From Rhodospirillaceae bacterium Spongia-Bin9 (GTDB lineage Bacteria; Pseudomonadota; Alphaproteobacteria; Bin65): a DNA stretch of 39,051 bases. Below, piece after piece: positions 36,046 through 39,051 of the stretch. The notes under the pieces were generated by a model, which saw only the letters and a program-made list of their open reading frames with translations, was not told where the DNA came from and ran no database searches. Location: assembly GCA_900197615.1 (NCBI GenBank), contig FZLR01000021.1:1-39051 (forward strand). The letters run 5' to 3'. Each line of letters opens with the position of its first letter. The first letter of the stretch is position 1. Position numbers and translations under genes: made by a program.

Positions 36046-36068
36046 CGACCAGAGCCCTCGCCTTTTCC

Positions 36069-36080
36069 AATCATATGATT
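36069..36080. promoter_or_regulatory. Perfect 12-bp palindrome, probable operator
   Basis: AATCATATGATT is its own reverse complement and covers the predicted -10 box of the toxin-like/MqsA-like/ATPase operon. Autoregulation by an HTH antitoxin binding here would fit the MqsA family. No second copy was seen. Confidence 0.6.
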
Positions 36081-36098
36081 GTCCATGCCCGATTTCAA
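36070..36098 (-). promoter_or_regulatory. Promoter of the toxin-like/MqsA-like/ATPase operon
   Basis: Read on the - strand, TTGAAA (36098-36093) and TATGAT (36075-36070) are 17 bases apart, about 25 bases before the predicted start codon at 36045. The leader is therefore short. Confidence 0.6.
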
Positions 36099-36124
36099 GT
36101 ATGAATTTCAACTAAGTTTGGCGA

Positions 36125-36143
36125 ATGCCGCTTCATGCGGCAT
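36125..36143. repeat. Short perfect hairpin upstream of the operon promoter
   Basis: ATGCCGC (36125-36131) and GCGGCAT (36137-36143) form a 7-bp stem with a TTCAT loop, about 30 bases upstream of the -35 box. It could be an insulator terminator or a second dyad. The stretch from here to 36295 holds no gene. Confidence 0.4.
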
Positions 36144-36295
36144 CATTTGATCTGCTTTGGTCCATTGAGAGTCGGTGCACATCCTCATCCCCCGCATTCA
36201 AGAAGGATCAATGCTTAGCATGTTGAACAGCGTCCGACAGCTACACCGATCAACAATTCACAAGGCTTAGCCCATGAGACTCTCCGCTGCCGAGA

Positions 36296-36376
36296 ATGAC
36301 CCGCCGGCCCGACATAGATGCCCTGAAGATGGCCCTTGCGCCGGCCGAGTCGCGCGCCGCGAAGGCCGAGCAGGGG
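36296..36376 (+). pseudogene. IS66-type transposase N-terminal fragment
   Basis: The + strand frame begins MTRRPDIDALKMALAP and continues AESRAAKAEQG. This resembles the Ala/Glu-rich coiled N-terminus of IS66 TnpC transposases. Recognisable sequence stops near 36376, so only about 27 residues survive. Confidence 0.45.
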
Positions 36377-36430
36377 CTGTTATGGCCGAGCCCTTCGGCT
36401 CGCGGTAACAGGTCGAGCGCGCCATCCCCA

Positions 36431-36790
36431 TCAGTCGGCATCTTTGGGCGATGGAGAGGCCTGCGGGCCGGTGAGGACGGACATGGGCCCGCTTCCCGGC
36501 TGCCGTCCTTGCCGCTGTGCCCCTTTTAGAAACTCGAGCTCCAGGGCCTGCTTGCCGACCAGGCGCTCGAGAGCCGCGATCCGGGCCTCGTATTCCTGGA
36601 TCGTGTCGGCCGCCTCGGCATCCTCGTCGAAGGCGCCGGCCTCATACTTATCCACCCGGATCCGGATCAGGGTGCGGAACAGGTCGTGCCGACGGGCCAG
36701 GCCGTGCAGGGTCTCGCCGGCGAGATACTCCTGAACGACCTGGCACTTGAACGCGACGCTATGGGTTCGGTGGGTTCGGTACTTGGCCAT
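36431..36790 (-). pseudogene. IS3-family OrfA-like transposase subunit, OrfB absent
   Basis: This 119-residue frame begins MAKYRTHRTHSVAFKCQVVQ. It has a helix-turn-helix (YLAGETLHGLARRHDL), then a leucine-zipper-like helix EARIAALERLVGKQALELEF and the tail SVLTGPQASPSPKDAD. This layout is typical of OrfA in IS3-type elements. The integrase-core OrfB that should follow is missing, and the downstream sequence belongs to the IS66-like fragment, so the element is dead. The ATG at 36790 is preferred over 36820. Confidence 0.7.
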
Positions 36791-36893
36791 GGGCGTCGAT
36801 CCTTCGAATGCCCGACGCACCGGTCAAATCAATTCAAGCCAACTGTCCGACCCCAGGGGCCCACTCCAGTGGGGAGTCAATTTTCCACGCCGA

Positions 36894-37043
36894 TCAACAG
36901 GTGAGGAAGCGTTCCCACTCGGCGGCGCTCTCGCTGGTGGCCAGGCGGAAGTCGACGATCTCCTTCTTGCCGTCGGGACGGATACTGAGCGCCACCAGGA
37001 CCGGGCGCCTGAGCGCGCCGGCGCCGGTCTTGCGGGTGGAGAT
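36894..37043 (-). pseudogene. IS256-family (mutator) transposase fragment
   Basis: Read on the - strand the frame gives GISTRKTGAGALRRPVLVAL, then IRPDGKKEIVDFRL and ESAAEWERFL before a TGA at 36894-36896. This matches the catalytic-core region of IS256-type transposases (VLVALGI-DG-KE and ES-AWE-FL patterns). Only about 49 residues remain, abutting the end of the PIN-family gene. Confidence 0.75.
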
Positions 37044-37063
37044 GCCACATTGTCCTTACTCGT

Positions 37064-38101
37064 TCACGTGTCCAGCATGTCCCAATCGTCGCCCAGTACC
37101 CAGCGAAGCGCCGACAGCTTCCCGTTTATCATGCCCCACTCAAAGTCATCCCATGGACCGAGCTGACTTTGACCAAGTTCCTCTTCGGTCTTCTTGGCAG
37201 CCGCAAGCGCACCTTGCCAAATTTCGTCGACGACGACCTCCGGATGGTATCCATCCAGTTTCGCGAACTCCGTCCCGGTGATAATGCGGATGTCTCCATT
37301 CTCAACTCCGAAGCGCAGAGACAAGTGCCGGTTGTACCAAACCTGTCGTACCAGCACGTGTTGCGCTTCCAGTATGTCAGACAGGCCGCGAGGCTCTTCA
37401 GAGCAGCTCTCCTCCCACTCCAGTTCGATAAGCAATTCGCTGTCGAGTTCATTGATGACCTCGGCAATCGAAGTAGCATAGGTGCAGTTCTCGACCTGAA
37501 ATATAGGTTCAAGATCTGCATGTGGCAGACGCCGGTCTCCGTTGTGTTGAGAAAAATCCTTCGTGTTCAAGGTAACAAAGAAGAATCGTGTGTCTGATTC
37601 TATATCTGCCTCCACCGCCTCTACAAACATCTCGACTAGCATCGCATCTGCCACGGAGTTCTTCGACCGATGGAACGGCGCACGTTTTGATAATGCCCGT
37701 TCAACTGCCTTGAGCTTGACATCGTCGCTGACGACGGTGACCGGGCTCGTTGCCATGAGACTTGCAATTGCGTCGAGTGTCTGGCGCGACAGATCTCCCG
37801 TCACGGCCATGTTGTGCTCCATATCGTCAAGCTGGGCGATTGCGGCGGAACGGCGGCCCTCGTCGCCGAAATCTGCCATTGCTACCCGCACGCGCTTGAT
37901 GTGGGACGACAGGCTGCGCCTGCTGCGTTCGACAACGCCGTCGCGATTGCGCCTGAATTCGGCGAGCACAATCTCAGGCAGAATGAGCTCGACCACGCCC
38001 GCACGAACCAGGCTGTCGAGTGCAGTTAGCACAGGCGCCTTTCTGTGGTCTCCGGCCAGATCGAGCCAAACATCCGTGTCCAAGAGGATCCTATTGCCCA
38101 T
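37064..38101 (-). CDS. PIN-domain protein (DUF4935-like), predicted ribonuclease
   Basis: This 345-residue protein has an N-terminal PIN-like domain. ILLDTDVWLDLA supplies D8 and D10, LPEIVLAEFRRN supplies E48, and SVADAMLVEMF supplies D152. NTKDFS (D182) after a hydrophobic strand completes the usual acidic site. The C-terminal 150 residues are rich in acidic residues and Trp and match no family I can name. Stand-alone long PIN proteins are found in defence islands and toxin systems, but no antitoxin-like gene is adjacent. ATG 38101 has GGAGAG nine bases upstream. It faces the same direction as the Argonaute cluster but is separated from it by IS debris. Confidence 0.75.
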   Translation of the reverse strand: MGNRILLDTDVWLDLAGDHRKAPVLTALDSLVRAGVVELILPEIVLAEFRRNRDGVVERSRRSLSSHIKRVRVAMADFGDEGRRSAAIAQLDDMEHNMAVTGDLSRQTLDAIASLMATSPVTVVSDDVKLKAVERALSKRAPFHRSKNSVADAMLVEMFVEAVEADIESDTRFFFVTLNTKDFSQHNGDRRLPHADLEPIFQVENCTYATSIAEVINELDSELLIELEWEESCSEEPRGLSDILEAQHVLVRQVWYNRHLSLRFGVENGDIRIITGTEFAKLDGYHPEVVVDEIWQGALAAAKKTEEELGQSQLGPWDDFEWGMINGKLSALRWVLGDDWDMLDT

Positions 38102-38219
38102 TACCCCAATCTCTCCGTTTTGCCCGCAAGACCTGCACTTCCCATATCCGGCAAGACCCTCACGAGACAGACACCTATCGCGTAACGCCCCCAATTCCCA
38201 TCGGCCTCAGCATCGAGCG

Positions 38220-38790
38220 GGATCTCTGCCGCACGGCGTGCGTCCGACCGCGCTCGGAGCGACGGCGGTGGAGCGCGCCGGCGCATCCTCGCCGAGATCG
38301 AGACCGCCGACCGGGCCATCGACGCCGCCCGCTCCGGGGGCACCGGCGTGTTCCGCGTCACCGCAACCCCGCCGTGGATCGAGACCAATCTCGCACGGCC
38401 GGCGGCCCGCCTCCGGGAAACCTTCCCCGCCCGTCCAGCTCCGGATACGGAGCGCCACCCGCGCCGAGGGGCTGCGCCGCCTGGCCGACGGAGACTGCGA
38501 TCTCCATTGCGGCGGCGTCGACACCGACGAACCCCTGCCGGCATTCCTGCGCCGCGAGCGGTTCCTCGACATGACCGCCGGCATCGTCGCCTGGCGCGAT
38601 CACCCGCTGTTTGCCGGAACAGTCGTCCCGCAGGATCTCGCGCGCTACCCGTGGATCGACTTCGACTGGACGGCGCCCGCCTCGCTCGACAAACCCCCTC
38701 AACCCGGCCAGATGCACCGGACACCGCACATTCACGGGATTCTCGCCACACTCCAGACCACTACTCGGCCGGCCCGGACCTCTCGTATCA
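38220..38790 (+). pseudogene. LysR-family regulator, degenerate and frameshifted
   Basis: The + strand encodes pieces of a LysR effector-binding domain. One frame gives ILAEIETADRAIDAARSGG, then FRVTATPPWIETNLARPAAR up to about 38430. The next frame continues VQLRIRSATRAEGLRRLADG, DCDLHCGGVDTDEPLPAFLR and WIDFDW. The frame changes near 38431. The N-terminal DNA-binding domain is missing. The 3' end fades out by about 38790, and 38791-38966 holds nothing I recognise. Confidence 0.7.
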
Positions 38791-38966
38791 GTGTTTTTCC
38801 GGGCTGGGGGCTAACCCGCTCTATTCACGACGGGTTGATTGTATCGTCTGATTTTGCGCGCGCAGGGGCTTTCGTTCGGCCCCTTCACGGTGCCGGGATT
38901 TAGGTTTGTGGTATCGGGGTTGGGGGTTGAAGGGTCTCGGTTTGGCGGGGCACGTCGCCCCGGCGG

Positions 38967-39050
38967 TCAGGGTCCCGAGGCGGCGAGGCGCCCGGCCAGC
39001 ATGCGGAACAGGGCGGCGTCGGGACAGGCCGAGGCGAAGTGGATGCGGAT
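38967..39050 (-). CDS. Transposase C-terminal fragment cut by the window edge
   Basis: The last 27 codons of a - strand frame are IRIHFASACPDAALFRML and a short tail before TGA at 38967-38969. The pattern resembles the C-terminal end of IS1380-type transposases. The rest lies beyond the window, so the family is tentative. Confidence 0.4.
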   Translation of the reverse strand: MRIHFASACPDAALFRMLAGRLAASGP

Positions 39051-39051
39051 G

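Noticed and set aside
29278-38101. CRISPR array or other regularly spaced repeats supplying Argonaute guides
   Set aside because: No regularly spaced repeats were seen on either strand in the island.

Overview
The window looks like chromosome of a GC-rich alphaproteobacterium, probably Rhodospirillales-like. The evidence is the order dusB(nifR3)-ntrB-ntrC-ntrY-ntrX-trkA-dat-HAD-hfq-hflX, a fused ispDF gene, an NDUFS4-type complex I accessory subunit, and a tRNA-Pro gene that encodes its CCA end. No species can be named from the sequence alone.

Layout. (1) 1-5.2 kb: a broken leucyl aminopeptidase N-terminus at the left edge, then a small catabolic-looking set on the + strand: an amidohydrolase, a DsbA/2-hydroxychromene-2-carboxylate-isomerase-like protein coupled by ATGA to a DAO-type FAD oxidoreductase, and a MetE-C-terminal-like methyltransferase. 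The spacers carry copies of a dispersed repeat. (2) 5.3-18.3 kb: a long - strand nitrogen-regulation block, dusB-ntrBC-ntrYX-trkA-dat-HAD-hfq-hflX-inositol monophosphatase. (3) 18.4-21.4 kb: a tightly packed + strand operon, ispDF-pgpA-cinA-CPBP protease. (4) 21.4-25.2 kb: housekeeping genes ratA/COQ10-like, lipA, NDUFS4-like, tRNA-Pro(TGG), an O-methyltransferase and a histone-deacetylase-family hydrolase. (5) 25.2-26.5 kb: a gene-poor spacer with dispersed repeats, a consensus sigma70-type promoter and a 51-bp imperfect direct repeat. (6) 26.5-38.1 kb: an accessory island with two translationally coupled tyrosine recombinases, a third recombinase remnant and a cluster of defence-type genes. 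(7) 36.3-39.05 kb: insertion-sequence debris, a LysR pseudogene and a transposase tail cut by the window edge.

The island is the most interesting part. On the - strand it reads: promoter with a perfect palindrome over the -10 box, small toxin-like protein, MqsA-like zinc-finger/HTH protein, KGGVGR-type P-loop ATPase with a TPR-like C-terminus, a 450-bp gap, a long-B prokaryotic Argonaute very like Rhodobacter sphaeroides RsAgo but 767 aa, and a PD-(D/E)XK nuclease that overlaps the Argonaute gene by 13 bp. A separate PIN-family (DUF4935-like) protein lies upstream beyond IS debris. The Argonaute lacks the first catalytic Asp (Gly519), so it is expected to be a guide-directed sensor with the nuclease as effector, as in described long-B pAgo-nuclease systems. 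The toxin-like/MqsA-like/ATPase operon is a separate three-gene unit that I cannot match to a characterised system. It is the best candidate for something undescribed, either alone or as a partner of the Argonaute pair.
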